NCBI RefSeq assembly: GCF_003259505.1
Contig: NZ_QLLK01000006.1
Span: forward strand, 186,001 to 250,000
DNA: 64,000 bases
Direction: 5' to 3'
Origin: Algoriphagus yeomjeoni
GTDB taxonomy: Bacteria > Bacteroidota > Bacteroidia > Cytophagales > Cyclobacteriaceae
The position numbers were made by a program, and so were the translations under genes. The notes under the pieces were generated by a model. The model was given only the letters and a program-made list of their open reading frames with translations. It did no database searches and had not been told where the DNA came from. Shown piece by piece: positions 9,080-17,264 of the stretch; the first letter of the stretch is position 1; each line of letters begins with the position of its first letter.

Positions 9080-9392
9080 GCGAGGCATCATTAACAATAA
9101 TATAAACTGGGAAATATTGAGCTAATATGTCTGCATCCAACCTAGGTCCGATTCGAGGGAAAATGAAAAACTAATTCCGGAAATAAATAATTTTAATGCG
9201 ATGCAAAGCTCCTTTTTCTGCCTAGAATCACTTAACTCAAGGAGTTATTTGAAGGGCTGATAGAGGAGCTATTTGATCTCTATATTCACTTTATCGCATA
9301 AACTGCCTGATGATGTCAGTGTCCTTATTTTCTTATTTAACTTGTAGCTTACTATCTGCCAGAAGGTTGAAAAATATAGTTTCTAATTAACA

Positions 9393-11570
9393 ATGATCAT
9401 GGACCCAAAATCAAGCCCCTGTCTTTTAAAGTTCAACGTATTGCTATTTCTTCTCATACTTGTCTGTAGGCATGGATACGCGCAGAACACCTTGATTTCT
9501 GAGATGGAAGAATTAAAATGGGAGAAAGTAATGCCGGGCATCTGGAAGGCAAGTTTTGGTGAAAAGGGGTTAAATCCCATGGATTATACCAATTCTCCGA
9601 AGGTTGGTGCTATCGAAGCCTTGGGCGATTCTCCTTTCCCGTTTGCCAAGGATGCCAGTCGCAGCCTACTTACTCCAGATCGAGCAAGTATACGATTGCC
9701 ACTGAATGAATCAGAGCAAATCTATGGCTTAGGTTTAGAGTTCGAAGGGATAAACAGACGAAGTAATGCTTATACACTCAAAGTAGATCATTACGGTGGA
9801 ATCAAAGGGTACACGCATGCGCCGGTTCCCTTTTATATTTCAAGTGAAGGGTACGGGGTATTGATTAATTCCTCGAAACGTGTAAAAATCCATGTAGGAG
9901 TGGGTAATCGAAAGGACAGTAATATACCTGAACCCATCGACCGGACAACAGGTAAAAACTGGGCAGCCCGGCCTTTGTCCGATGCGGTGGAAGCAAGCGT
10001 AGAAGGAAATGGAATGGAAATATTTGTTTTTACCGGACAGACAACTCTTGAGGTTGTTCAACGGTATAACCTGTTTTTTGGAGGCGGCGTCATCCCTCCA
10101 AAATGGGGTTTGGGTTTTTGGCATCGAATGCATACCAAAAGCAGTGACCAGGACGTGTTGAAGGAAATTGAGGATTTTGAAGAACATGATTTCCCCTTGG
10201 ATGTAATAGGACTAGAGCCAGGCTGGCAAAGTTTTGCTTATCCTTGTTCATTTGATTGGGATACCACACGCTTTCCCAACCCTGAAAACTTTGTCCGGAC
10301 ACTTGATCAAAAAGGGATAAAAGTAAATCTCTGGGAGAATCCATATGTAGCGCCGGTTTCGACCATGTACAAGGATATCAGTCCTTATACGGGAAGTCAT
10401 ACTGTTTGGCTTGGAGAGGTTCCTGATTTCACCATTCCTGAAGCACAACAAGTGCTGTTGAATCACCACAAAAAGAATCATTTAGCTATTGGAGTGAGCG
10501 GGTACAAATTTGACGAGGTGGATGGCTATGATGTATGGCTATGGCCCGATCATGCCACATTTCCTTCAGGAAATGATGCAGTAGAAATCAGACAACTCTA
10601 TGGCATGATGATGATGGATATATTTGGTCGTTATTTTAAGGAGCAAAATCAGCGAACCTATAGTCTGATCAGATCTGCCTATATAGGTGCTAGCAGTCAT
10701 AATTTTGTGCTTTATAGTGATTATTATGATCACAAGGGTTACGTGACAGCATTGGCTAATTCCTCACTGGCAGGGCTTTTATGGACTCCTGAAATCCGAA
10801 ATGCTGATTCGGCTGAGGAATGGATTCGACGTTTTCAATCAGTCAGTTTTTCTCCACTGATGATGCTTAATGCCTGGTCATCTGGTAAGAAGCCCTGGAG
10901 CTTCCCTGAAGTAACAGATATGGTTAGAAATACAATAGAGCTTAGAATGAAGCTTTTACCCTATCTCTATTCTGCCTTTTATGAGTACAATCAAAAGGGT
11001 ATTCCACCTTTCAGAGCGATGGTGTTGGAGAATGGATATGAAGCCCAGGAAACCATGGCTGGAGGTAAGTTGGATGATGCGAAAAACCCATACGCAGAGC
11101 AAAAAAGATTGGAAGTTACCGATCAATACATGATGGGACCCTCCATACTGGTAGCACCTGTATTTACTGGGCAGAAGGAGCGTAGTATTGTTCTTCCTGA
11201 AGGAAGGTGGTTCGATTTCTATACCGGAGATTATGTTGGGAATGGGGAAACGATTACCATACAGACCAAACTAGAAGAAATACCACTTTTTGTGAAAGAT
11301 GGAGGGATTATTCCTATGCTCAACTCAGTAGATAAGAATTCGAATGATCAATCGCTGGAAGTCAGGATTTATGGCTCAAAGGAAAACACCTACTTATTAT
11401 ACAATGATGATGGGATCAGCTATGACTTTGAGGGTGGTGAATATTCACTTTCAGAACTCAAATCGAACCTCACTCAGGAAGGGCAATTGAAGGGTAGTTT
11501 TGAGGAGTTGAAAAACGGAAATTATTCCTATGGAAATATTAACTGGAGCTGGATGACAAACCCGAATTAG
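9393..11570 (+). CDS. secreted glycoside hydrolase family 31 enzyme
   Basis: A 725-residue protein with a signal peptide ending near residue 31 (GYAQ), a GH31 N-terminal beta domain (IYGLGLEFEGINRRSNAY), a TIM barrel with the GFWHRMHTK strand, and a late beta-sandwich (GGIIPML). The likely nucleophile is Asp374 in YKFDEVDGYD. The general acid is probably Asp443 in LYSDYYDHKGY. GH31 covers alpha-glucosidases, alpha-xylosidases and alpha-galactosidase-type enzymes; the barrel motifs differ from classical maltases, so I do not name the sugar. A second Met two codons in is an equally possible start. It is divergent from the TonB receptor gene and has no obvious operon partner. Confidence 0.88.
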   Translation: MIMDPKSSPCLLKFNVLLFLLILVCRHGYAQNTLISEMEELKWEKVMPGIWKASFGEKGLNPMDYTNSPKVGAIEALGDSPFPFAKDASRSLLTPDRASIRLPLNESEQIYGLGLEFEGINRRSNAYTLKVDHYGGIKGYTHAPVPFYISSEGYGVLINSSKRVKIHVGVGNRKDSNIPEPIDRTTGKNWAARPLSDAVEASVEGNGMEIFVFTGQTTLEVVQRYNLFFGGGVIPPKWGLGFWHRMHTKSSDQDVLKEIEDFEEHDFPLDVIGLEPGWQSFAYPCSFDWDTTRFPNPENFVRTLDQKGIKVNLWENPYVAPVSTMYKDISPYTGSHTVWLGEVPDFTIPEAQQVLLNHHKKNHLAIGVSGYKFDEVDGYDVWLWPDHATFPSGNDAVEIRQLYGMMMMDIFGRYFKEQNQRTYSLIRSAYIGASSHNFVLYSDYYDHKGYVTALANSSLAGLLWTPEIRNADSAEEWIRRFQSVSFSPLMMLNAWSSGKKPWSFPEVTDMVRNTIELRMKLLPYLYSAFYEYNQKGIPPFRAMVLENGYEAQETMAGGKLDDAKNPYAEQKRLEVTDQYMMGPSILVAPVFTGQKERSIVLPEGRWFDFYTGDYVGNGETITIQTKLEEIPLFVKDGGIIPMLNSVDKNSNDQSLEVRIYGSKENTYLLYNDDGISYDFEGGEYSLSELKSNLTQEGQLKGSFEELKNGNYSYGNINWSWMTNPN

Positions 11571-11748
11571 AAATAGGGACTGTTAAAGTAAAATGGTGTT
11601 CTTTTGAAAAGTTGGGGATTTCAGAAAAGTTAGCTTTTGGATTACCTCTATACTTTCCCTGTTTTCTATAGGATAAATTAGTTATTACATAACTATCAAA
11701 ATTAAGTAAATTACATGTAAGCCATTGTTAAAAGTTAATACTGCTACT

Positions 11749-12843
11749 ATGCCAATATACATGGACAGACATGATGTTTCGGAATCTGTTACAGCAGAAC
11801 ATGTTGCGCAATTGCACAAAGAAGACCTGAAAATTCAGGATACTTTTGGCTGTAGAGGGTTGACCTATTGGTTTGATGATAAAAGGAAGACTGCATTTTG
11901 TCTGGTTGAGGCACCAAATGAACAGGCAATAAGGGCTATGCACGACAAAGCGCACGGTCAGATACCACATAGCATCATAGAAGTGGATGCAGGAGTAGTA
12001 GAGTCATTCTTAGGAAGAATAGAAGACCCGAAAAAAAATCAAGAAGGCATTTCTGAAAGTATTGATGACCCTGCATTCAGAACAATCATGGTCATTGCGA
12101 AAGTACCATCCTTTTCAGGGTATAGTACTTTTTATCAGATAGATGAATCATTTACAGCATATTTCGAAGCAATCCGACATGTTATCAAAGCTAATGATGG
12201 CAGAGTAGTGAGAGAATCTAAAGATCTATTTATTGTTTCCTTTGAATCAGTATCAAGAGCTGTGGCTGCATCTCTGGAAATAAATTCAGCGTGTCAGGAG
12301 TTACACATTGATTCATTTTCTTCAAAAATTGGGCTGAGTGCCGGTGTGCCAGTCACAGAAAAGAAATCAATTTTTGAGGATACTATAAATTTGGCAGATC
12401 GGATTTGTGCAATGATACCCGGTGATATTATTGTCTCGGCAGAAGTGGCTGAGCTTGCTCTTAGCGAAAACATAAATGCATTTAACAATACTCAGAACTT
12501 CGTGATTTTGAAGTCTCAGGAAGAAAATCTGATCACCCAGCTAATGGATTTTATAGATTCATCCTGGAGTGATTCCAATTTGAAAGTAGATGATTTCAGC
12601 AAACCGGCCGGACTAAGTAAATCCCAGCTTTACCGAAAATTAAAAACTCTCACCGGTAAATCACCCAATACTTTTTTAAAAGACTACCGCTTAAAGAAAG
12701 CGCTCGCCTTGCTCAATAAAAATAGTGGCAATGTTTCAGAAATTGCTTTCGAAACTGGTTTTTCCAGTCCTTCTTATTTTTCAAAATGCTTTCATAAAAA
12801 ATACGGGCATTCTCCATCTGAATATTTACCAGCCAACGCCTAA
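11749..12843 (+). CDS. three-domain regulator: DUF4242, cyclase-like domain, AraC DNA-binding domain
   Basis: A 364-residue protein from the ATG chosen here; a TTG eight codons earlier is also open, but DUF4242 proteins typically begin PIYMDRHDV. Residues 1-90 are a DUF4242 ferredoxin-like domain (related to the nickel-binding SCO4226). Residues 108-245 resemble class III nucleotide cyclases: SKDLFIVSFESVSRAVAASLEI matches the GDGFLAxF region, and GLSAGVP...NLADRICAMIPGDIIVSAEV matches the later half. The first metal Asp of the usual FTDIVGS motif is absent (IAKVPSF), so it probably senses rather than catalyses. Residues 260-360 are an AraC double helix-turn-helix (GLSKSQLYRKLKTLTGKSP, FSSPSYFSKCFHKKYGHSPSEY). 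It probably controls the haemoglobin and FAD-enzyme genes just downstream. Confidence 0.85.
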   Translation: MPIYMDRHDVSESVTAEHVAQLHKEDLKIQDTFGCRGLTYWFDDKRKTAFCLVEAPNEQAIRAMHDKAHGQIPHSIIEVDAGVVESFLGRIEDPKKNQEGISESIDDPAFRTIMVIAKVPSFSGYSTFYQIDESFTAYFEAIRHVIKANDGRVVRESKDLFIVSFESVSRAVAASLEINSACQELHIDSFSSKIGLSAGVPVTEKKSIFEDTINLADRICAMIPGDIIVSAEVAELALSENINAFNNTQNFVILKSQEENLITQLMDFIDSSWSDSNLKVDDFSKPAGLSKSQLYRKLKTLTGKSPNTFLKDYRLKKALALLNKNSGNVSEIAFETGFSSPSYFSKCFHKKYGHSPSEYLPANA

Positions 12844-12929
12844 TTCGTTTTTTAGCCGGTAAAGTATCAGTTGAACCAAGATTACATGTCTTTGAATTAA
12901 ATGTGACAGGCTTTGGTAGTGCTAGCTTA

Positions 12930-12937
12930 TACATTTG
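12930..12937 (+). promoter_or_regulatory. possible -7 promoter element of the haemoglobin gene
   Basis: TACATTTG matches the Bacteroidota -7 consensus exactly and lies about 30 bases before the haemoglobin start. The nearest upstream TTG is too close (14 bases), so a -33 element is not supported. A promoter here would allow the gene to be switched separately from the regulator. Confidence 0.4.
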
Positions 12938-12967
12938 AGTTTATTAATAACTTTTAAATAAACTATT

Positions 12968-13348
12968 ATGAGCGTTAGCAAAAGTCTATTTGAAAACCTT
13001 GGAGGTACTGCTGGCATCACTGCCATTGTGGATGATGTGGTAGAGGCACACATGAATAACCCTGCAATCAGTGCACGGTTTTTACCTTATAAAGATCAGC
13101 CAGAACGCCTGGCTGTCATCAAGAAACACACGGTTGATTTTTTTAGTGCAGGAAGTGGTGGACCGGTCACCTATACCGGAAGAGATATGCCCACAGCACA
13201 TAAGGAAATGAATATCACTTCAGCAGAATACCAACACACGGTGGACGATATTATGTATGTTTTAAACAAACATAACATAGATGAACAATCGCAGGTCAAT
13301 GTACAGGCCATATTAAGTTCATTAAAAGATTCGATTGTGGGTAAATAG
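12968..13348 (+). CDS. group 1 truncated haemoglobin
   Basis: A 126-residue protein with the 2-on-2 globin pattern: FENLGGTAGITAIVDDVVE at the N-terminus, then FFSAGSGGPVTYTGRDMPTAHKEMNI, where His78 is the proximal haem ligand, and a final amphipathic helix. Length and motifs are normal for group 1 truncated haemoglobins, which bind O2 or NO and usually serve in NO detoxification or redox signalling. It sits between an AraC-type regulator and an FAD oxidoreductase on the same strand, 28 bases before the latter. A joint role in handling NO, oxygen or an oxidised metabolite is an inference. Confidence 0.92.
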   Translation: MSVSKSLFENLGGTAGITAIVDDVVEAHMNNPAISARFLPYKDQPERLAVIKKHTVDFFSAGSGGPVTYTGRDMPTAHKEMNITSAEYQHTVDDIMYVLNKHNIDEQSQVNVQAILSSLKDSIVGK

Positions 13349-13376
13349 TTAGTGTCAACCATTTAAAAGTGAAATT

Positions 13377-14768
13377 ATGACAACCGTAATAAAAGATCTG
13401 GATGTTGCTCTTATTGAAAAATTGGCAACTCAGCTGAGGGGAACAATACTATTGCCTGCCGACAAGGCTTACGATGATGCCCGCAAAGTTTATAATGGCA
13501 TGATAGATAAACATCCAGGAATGATTGTAAAATGTGTGGATGTTGCGGATGTCATGCATGCTGTAAATTTTGGTAGAGACAATAATTTATTGGTTGCAGT
13601 CCGGGGCGGAGGACATAATGGTGGAGGGTTGGGACTATGTGAGGAGGGTTTGGTGATAGATCTTTCTGGTATCAAATTCGTTTTGGTGAACCAAAAGAAT
13701 AAAACTGTGAAAGTTGGAGGTGGAAACCTTTGGGGTGAAGTAGATCACGCTACGCATCCATTTGGATTGGCAGTGCCTGCTGGAATTATATCTACTACAG
13801 GAGTAGGTGGGTTGACACTAGGAGGAGGAGTTGGCTATTTATCTAGAAAGTACGGGCTCACCATTGATAATCTTTTGGAGGCAGAAATGGTGCTAGCCGA
13901 CGGTTCGTTTGTTACGGTCAATGCAAATGAAAATACAGATCTGTTTTGGGCCATCCGGGGAGGTGGGGGGAATTTTGGAATAGTAACTTCCTTTACCTTC
14001 CAGGCGCATTCAATCACGAATGTATATGGTGGACCCACTCTGTGGCCAATAGAGAAAACTCAGGAGATTATGGCATGGTACAACAAATTCATTCAGGATG
14101 CCCCAGACGAATTGAATGGATTTATTGCTACCATGATAATACCTGGACCTCCATTCCCTGAAGCACTGCATCACAAACAATTTTGTGGTATAGTGTGGTG
14201 TTACCTAGGAGATGAGAAAAAAGCGGAAGAAGTATTCAAGCCAATAATGGATCTCAATCCAATATTTGCTCATGTGGGCTCAATGCCTTATCCTGCAATA
14301 CAAACCCTATTTGACGGGTTGTTACCCCCGGGGCTACAGTGGTACTGGAGAGCAGATTTTTTTGATGATTTGAGTGCAGAAGCCAGTGAAAAACACTTGG
14401 AGTTCGGCTCAAAAATACCAACTCCGCTATCCCAAATGCACATGTACCCCATTAGTGGTGCGGCAGGCCGCGTTGCCAAGGATGCAACACCATGGGCTTA
14501 CAGAGATGCCAAATATGCAGGGGTAATAGTTGGCGTAGATCCCGATCCTGCCAATGCTGAAAAAATTACTACTTGGTGCAAAGATTACTGGAATGCACTT
14601 CACCCTTATTCTTCAGGTGGAGCTTACTTGAATTTTATCATGGATGAAGGAGAGGAGCGGGTAAAAACAAGCTATAAAGACAACTATGCCCGGCTTTCAA
14701 AAATCAAGAGGCAATACGATCCTGAAAACTTGTTTAGAGTAAATCAGAATATTAAACCTGCTATATAA
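13377..14768 (+). CDS. berberine-bridge-type FAD-linked oxidoreductase
   Basis: A 463-residue protein with a PCMH-type FAD-binding domain and a C-terminal BBE segment (YLNFIMDEGEERVKTSY...RQYDPENLFRVNQNI). His80 in AVRGGGHNGGG is the usual site for 8-alpha-histidyl FAD. The second covalent Cys of bicovalent family members is not seen: the segment reads ISTTGVGGLTLGGG. It should therefore carry singly bound FAD. Such enzymes oxidise alcohols, sugars or phenolics and pass electrons to O2 or another acceptor. No signal peptide is seen, so it is probably cytoplasmic. It starts 28 bases after the haemoglobin gene, most likely in one transcript. Substrate unknown. Confidence 0.9.
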   Translation: MTTVIKDLDVALIEKLATQLRGTILLPADKAYDDARKVYNGMIDKHPGMIVKCVDVADVMHAVNFGRDNNLLVAVRGGGHNGGGLGLCEEGLVIDLSGIKFVLVNQKNKTVKVGGGNLWGEVDHATHPFGLAVPAGIISTTGVGGLTLGGGVGYLSRKYGLTIDNLLEAEMVLADGSFVTVNANENTDLFWAIRGGGGNFGIVTSFTFQAHSITNVYGGPTLWPIEKTQEIMAWYNKFIQDAPDELNGFIATMIIPGPPFPEALHHKQFCGIVWCYLGDEKKAEEVFKPIMDLNPIFAHVGSMPYPAIQTLFDGLLPPGLQWYWRADFFDDLSAEASEKHLEFGSKIPTPLSQMHMYPISGAAGRVAKDATPWAYRDAKYAGVIVGVDPDPANAEKITTWCKDYWNALHPYSSGGAYLNFIMDEGEERVKTSYKDNYARLSKIKRQYDPENLFRVNQNIKPAI

Positions 14769-15061
14769 AAATACCTTAATAAATTCTGTTTTCCAGTTTA
14801 TGGGCATATCCCGAAGGAATTAGGGAAGAAGGATAGGAGGGCAGTACAAGGCCTTTACAAGTCTTCCAGCGGAAAAATTTAGACTTGAGCCAGGTAGGAG
14901 GTGCAGTAAATTCTACCCTGTACCATGCACATTGCGACTACATTGATGGGGCGGGATAACATTTATGTTGATAATTTGAAAACCCTTGGAATTCTGAAAA
15001 AACAAAGAGTTCAAATGGATTTCACTAAAACCAAAATATAATCCAACTCGCTACTGAATCT
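14769..15061. other. gap after the FAD oxidoreductase
   Basis: About 290 bases without a supported gene. A frame from about 14796 to 14883 and another near 14895-14960 are open but lack start codons, and could be coding remnants. I recognise neither. Nothing else was seen until the tRNA terminator. Confidence 0.4.
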
Positions 15062-15105
15062 AAAAACAAAACCCTAACTATCAATATTTCAGATAGTTAG
15101 GGTTT
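15062..15105 (-). terminator. terminator of the tRNA-Ser gene
   Basis: A perfect 14-bp stem (AAACCCTAACTATC/GATAGTTAGGGTTT) with a nine-base loop, followed on the minus strand by five T residues. It lies just after the 3' end of the tRNA. Confidence 0.85.
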
Positions 15106-15112
15106 GTAGTAG

Positions 15113-15201
15113 TAGAGAGTGGGGGATTCGAACCCCCGGTACGCTTTGACACGTACGACAGTTTAGCAAACTGCTGGTTTAAGCCACTCACCCAACTCTC
15201 T
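15113..15201 (-). tRNA. tRNA-Ser (anticodon GCU)
   Basis: Minus-strand cloverleaf of 89 bases with a 7-bp acceptor stem (AGAGAGT/ACTCTCT) and a D arm (GGGTGAGTGGCTTAAACC). The anticodon loop TTGCTAA carries GCT (plus-strand positions 15165-15167). A long variable arm, as expected of class II serine tRNAs, and a T arm GGGGGTTCGAATCCCCC complete it. No CCA is encoded. A damaged copy of its 5' half lies directly upstream. Confidence 0.95.
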
Positions 15202-15229
15202 AAATGTATTTTTTCTAGATTAGAATTAT

Positions 15230-15278
15230 CAAACTGCTGTCCCGATAACTATCGGGATAAGCACTCACCCAACTCTCT
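15230..15278 (-). pseudogene. partial tRNA-Ser 5' half with an embedded palindrome
   Basis: On the plus strand, CAAACTGCTG at 15230-15239 and TAAGC-ACTCACCCAACTCTCT at 15258-15278 repeat the 5' half of the neighbouring tRNA-Ser, from acceptor stem to anticodon stem. Between them a hairpin-forming palindrome (15240-15257) replaces three bases, and one further base is missing. The anticodon loop and 3' half are absent, so it cannot make a tRNA. It looks like a tandem duplication damaged by a small palindromic insertion. Confidence 0.8.
15240..15257. repeat. small palindrome TCCCGATA-AC-TATCGGGA
   Basis: A perfect 8-bp inverted repeat with a two-base loop, sitting inside the partial tRNA copy. 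From memory, palindromes of this kind (CCCGATA...TATCGGG) are dispersed in many Bacteroidota genomes. Only one copy was noticed in this window. Confidence 0.6.
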
Positions 15279-15510
15279 AGATATTTTACTTGGCTTATTT
15301 GTTGATTTACAAAATCATTCGTTCAATGAAATTTTGGAACTTTGGTCGATTCCTCTCCCAGCTCCATCTTGTAAATCGATGCAAATATAAGTCAATTGAT
15401 CAGAATTTAACAAGCCATTAACGGATAGGATTTCAATGATTAATTCTTTTCGCCTAATGGTCTGAATATCAAATAAAATAATTTGACAATTACTTCCGCC
15501 AAAACTGAAA

Positions 15511-15530
15511 AATACCCTGCATAGGGTATT
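15511..15530. promoter_or_regulatory. inverted repeat overlapping a promoter, candidate operator
   Basis: AATACCCT-GCAT-AGGGTATT is a perfect 8+8 inverted repeat whose end overlaps the -33 TTG (15529-15531) of the next promoter. A dimeric repressor bound here would cover the -33 region. Confidence 0.5.
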
Positions 15531-15558
15531 GATTTAATATTTCTCTAGGCTAGCTTTG
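15529..15558 (+). promoter_or_regulatory. Bacteroidota-type promoter of the 84-residue protein gene
   Basis: TTG at 15529-15531, a 19-base spacer and TAGCTTTG at 15551-15558 match the Bacteroidota consensus (TTG, N19-21, TAnnTTTG). The start codon follows 23 bases later. It is the only complete -33/-7 pair I found in this window. Confidence 0.7.
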
Positions 15559-15581
15559 TTTATCATTAAAAAGCCAACTAC

Positions 15582-15836
15582 ATGATAATCCAAACAGCTT
15601 CTGCAAATTTCATTATTGAGAAAAGTGAATCGAAAAACGGATGTGTATCTGTTCGTTCAAATTCTCAGGATGAGCTAAATCGATTTTTTGGTTCATTAGA
15701 AATCACCATCACCGAAGATTTATTTTATGCGTATGAAGTTCTTTCCTGTAAGCAGGAATTTGCAAATGCGATGATTCTAATGGTAAAAGAAATTGACTAT
15801 TCTGAATTTTCAGAATTCAGTTTGCAAATGGCTTAA
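15582..15836 (+). CDS. small protein of unknown function, 84 residues
   Basis: I do not recognise this protein. It is acidic and soluble-looking, with no signal peptide or membrane segment, and carries two Cys (residues 20 and 56). A strong promoter match and an inverted repeat precede it, which supports it being expressed and regulated. It stands alone between the tRNA-Ser region and the convergent queA gene. Confidence 0.65.
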   Translation: MIIQTASANFIIEKSESKNGCVSVRSNSQDELNRFFGSLEITITEDLFYAYEVLSCKQEFANAMILMVKEIDYSEFSEFSLQMA

Positions 15837-15893
15837 TGATTACATTTTGATCTATACCGGGTAAATAGCTAGAAAATTTTTGTGTTGACTGAC

Positions 15894-17105
15894 TTAATCT
15901 ATCCAAAGCAAGCTACTATCACCATAGCTAAGGAATCTATAATTATTAGCTAAAGCTTCAGTGTATACTCGCTTCCACTCATTTCCTAGTATAGTTGCAA
16001 TGAGTAGGATAAGGGTAGAGCCAGGCTGATGGAAATTGGTAATTAGTCCTTTGACAATCTTGAATTTGTATCCGGGGAAAATGAATATCTCTGTGCTACC
16101 CATTATAGTTTGAAAACCTTTTTCTTCCATTAAAGCAAGAATAGCTTCGAAGGACTTTTGAGGCGAAGGCAAACTATCCCTATTTTCATAAGGAAAAAGC
16201 TTCTGGATTTTTAGTTCTTCACCTTTGCCTTCAATCAATTTCACTCCATACCAATACAAGCTTTCCAGCGTGCGGACTGAGGTGGTTCCTACTGTCACCA
16301 CACTTCCTAGCTGACTTAGGACCATTTCTATGGTTTTCCTATTTACATGGATTTGCTCGCTATGCATCGGGTGCTCGGTGACTTGTGTTGCTTTAATAGG
16401 TTGAAACGTGCCTGCACTCACATGTAGCGTTACTTGAGCCTCCTTGATTCCTTTCGACTTTAGTTGCAAGAAAATCTCCGGCGTGAAATGTAGCCCAGCT
16501 GTTGGAGCAGCCACAGCACCTTCTTTTTCAGAATAAACTGTCTGATATCTAGATTTGTCTTCCTCTATAGGCTTTCTATTCAAATAAGGTGGAAGAGGTA
16601 CTTCGCCGCTAGCCTCTACCACATCTACAAATGCTACTTCAGCTTTATCCCACGAAAACTCAACTTGGCGAGTTTCTCTGTCGATTAGTTTGGCTTGCAA
16701 GGTTATAGTTCCGCCTTCAAAAGGGATTTGACCTTTTAGCACTTCGTTATCCTTCCACTTTTTAGCATTCCCGATCATCGTTTCCCAGATCACCGGATGC
16801 TTAGCAAGCATAATCTCTGGAATTACTGTTGTTGGTGCAAGTGGTTGCAGAAGGAAAATTTCAATTTTTGCTCCCGTTTCCCGCTGAAAAATCAATCGCG
16901 CAGGGATAACTTTGGTGTCATTGTAAACTAGAAGTGTTTCTGCGGGAAGCAACTCCGGAAGATTACTAAAATTCAAGTGGGAAATCTGCCCATTTCTGTA
17001 GTGCAAAAGTTTCGAAGAGTCTCGTCTGGACAAAGGGAATTTTGCGATCTTTTCCTCAGGTAACGTATATTCGTAAGCTTTTAAATCAATTTCTGGGATC
17101 TGCAT
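15894..17105 (-). CDS. queA: S-adenosylmethionine:tRNA ribosyltransferase-isomerase QueA
   Basis: Transfers and isomerises the ribose of SAM onto preQ1 in tRNA, giving epoxyqueuosine, the penultimate step of queuosine synthesis. The signature stretches are clear: YTLPEEKIAKFPLSRRDSSKLL, LLVYNDTKVIPARL, VAAPTAGLHFTPE, VTLHVSAGTFQPI, MHSE and TNFHQPGSTLILL. The start is set at the ATG at 17105, giving 403 residues. An in-frame TTG at 17129 is rejected, because it overlaps a -7 promoter match and adds eight unconserved residues. No other queuosine genes lie nearby. Its 3' end faces the 84-residue protein gene. Confidence 0.95.
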   Translation of the reverse strand: MQIPEIDLKAYEYTLPEEKIAKFPLSRRDSSKLLHYRNGQISHLNFSNLPELLPAETLLVYNDTKVIPARLIFQRETGAKIEIFLLQPLAPTTVIPEIMLAKHPVIWETMIGNAKKWKDNEVLKGQIPFEGGTITLQAKLIDRETRQVEFSWDKAEVAFVDVVEASGEVPLPPYLNRKPIEEDKSRYQTVYSEKEGAVAAPTAGLHFTPEIFLQLKSKGIKEAQVTLHVSAGTFQPIKATQVTEHPMHSEQIHVNRKTIEMVLSQLGSVVTVGTTSVRTLESLYWYGVKLIEGKGEELKIQKLFPYENRDSLPSPQKSFEAILALMEEKGFQTIMGSTEIFIFPGYKFKIVKGLITNFHQPGSTLILLIATILGNEWKRVYTEALANNYRFLSYGDSSLLWID

Positions 17106-17126
17106 AACTAGGTGTTCTTCGGCCCG

Positions 17127-17134
17127 CAAATATA
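17127..17134 (-). promoter_or_regulatory. possible -7 promoter element of queA
   Basis: The minus strand reads TATATTTG, matching TAnnTTTG, 21 bases before the chosen queA ATG. It supports that ATG over the upstream TTG. No -33 TTG at the proper distance. Confidence 0.4.
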
Positions 17135-17264
17135 AGCCAAGTCAATTCATCTGTGTATATTTTGTTTTTCAAAGGTCAGATGGAATGCCCTAAATAAAAA
17201 CCCCTTGATTGAGAAAGGTTCTCGATAGAGCATTTCACGTACCTTCCAAATCATCTACAAAACC

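Larger units (their letters stand above)
9007..9392. other. divergent intergenic region, TonB receptor / GH31
   Basis: This 386-base region must hold two divergent promoters. On the minus side are a TAnnTTTG match (9035-9042) and a perfect inverted repeat (9063-9079). On the other side a direct repeat GGAGTTATTTGA / GGAGCTATTTGA occurs at 9241 and 9265, 24 bases apart. No good -33/-7 pair was found for the GH31 gene. Confidence 0.5.

Noticed and set aside
14796-14883. Open frame in the gap after the FAD oxidoreductase that reads like protein
   Set aside because: No start codon, and I could not tie it to any family; chance is as likely as a remnant.
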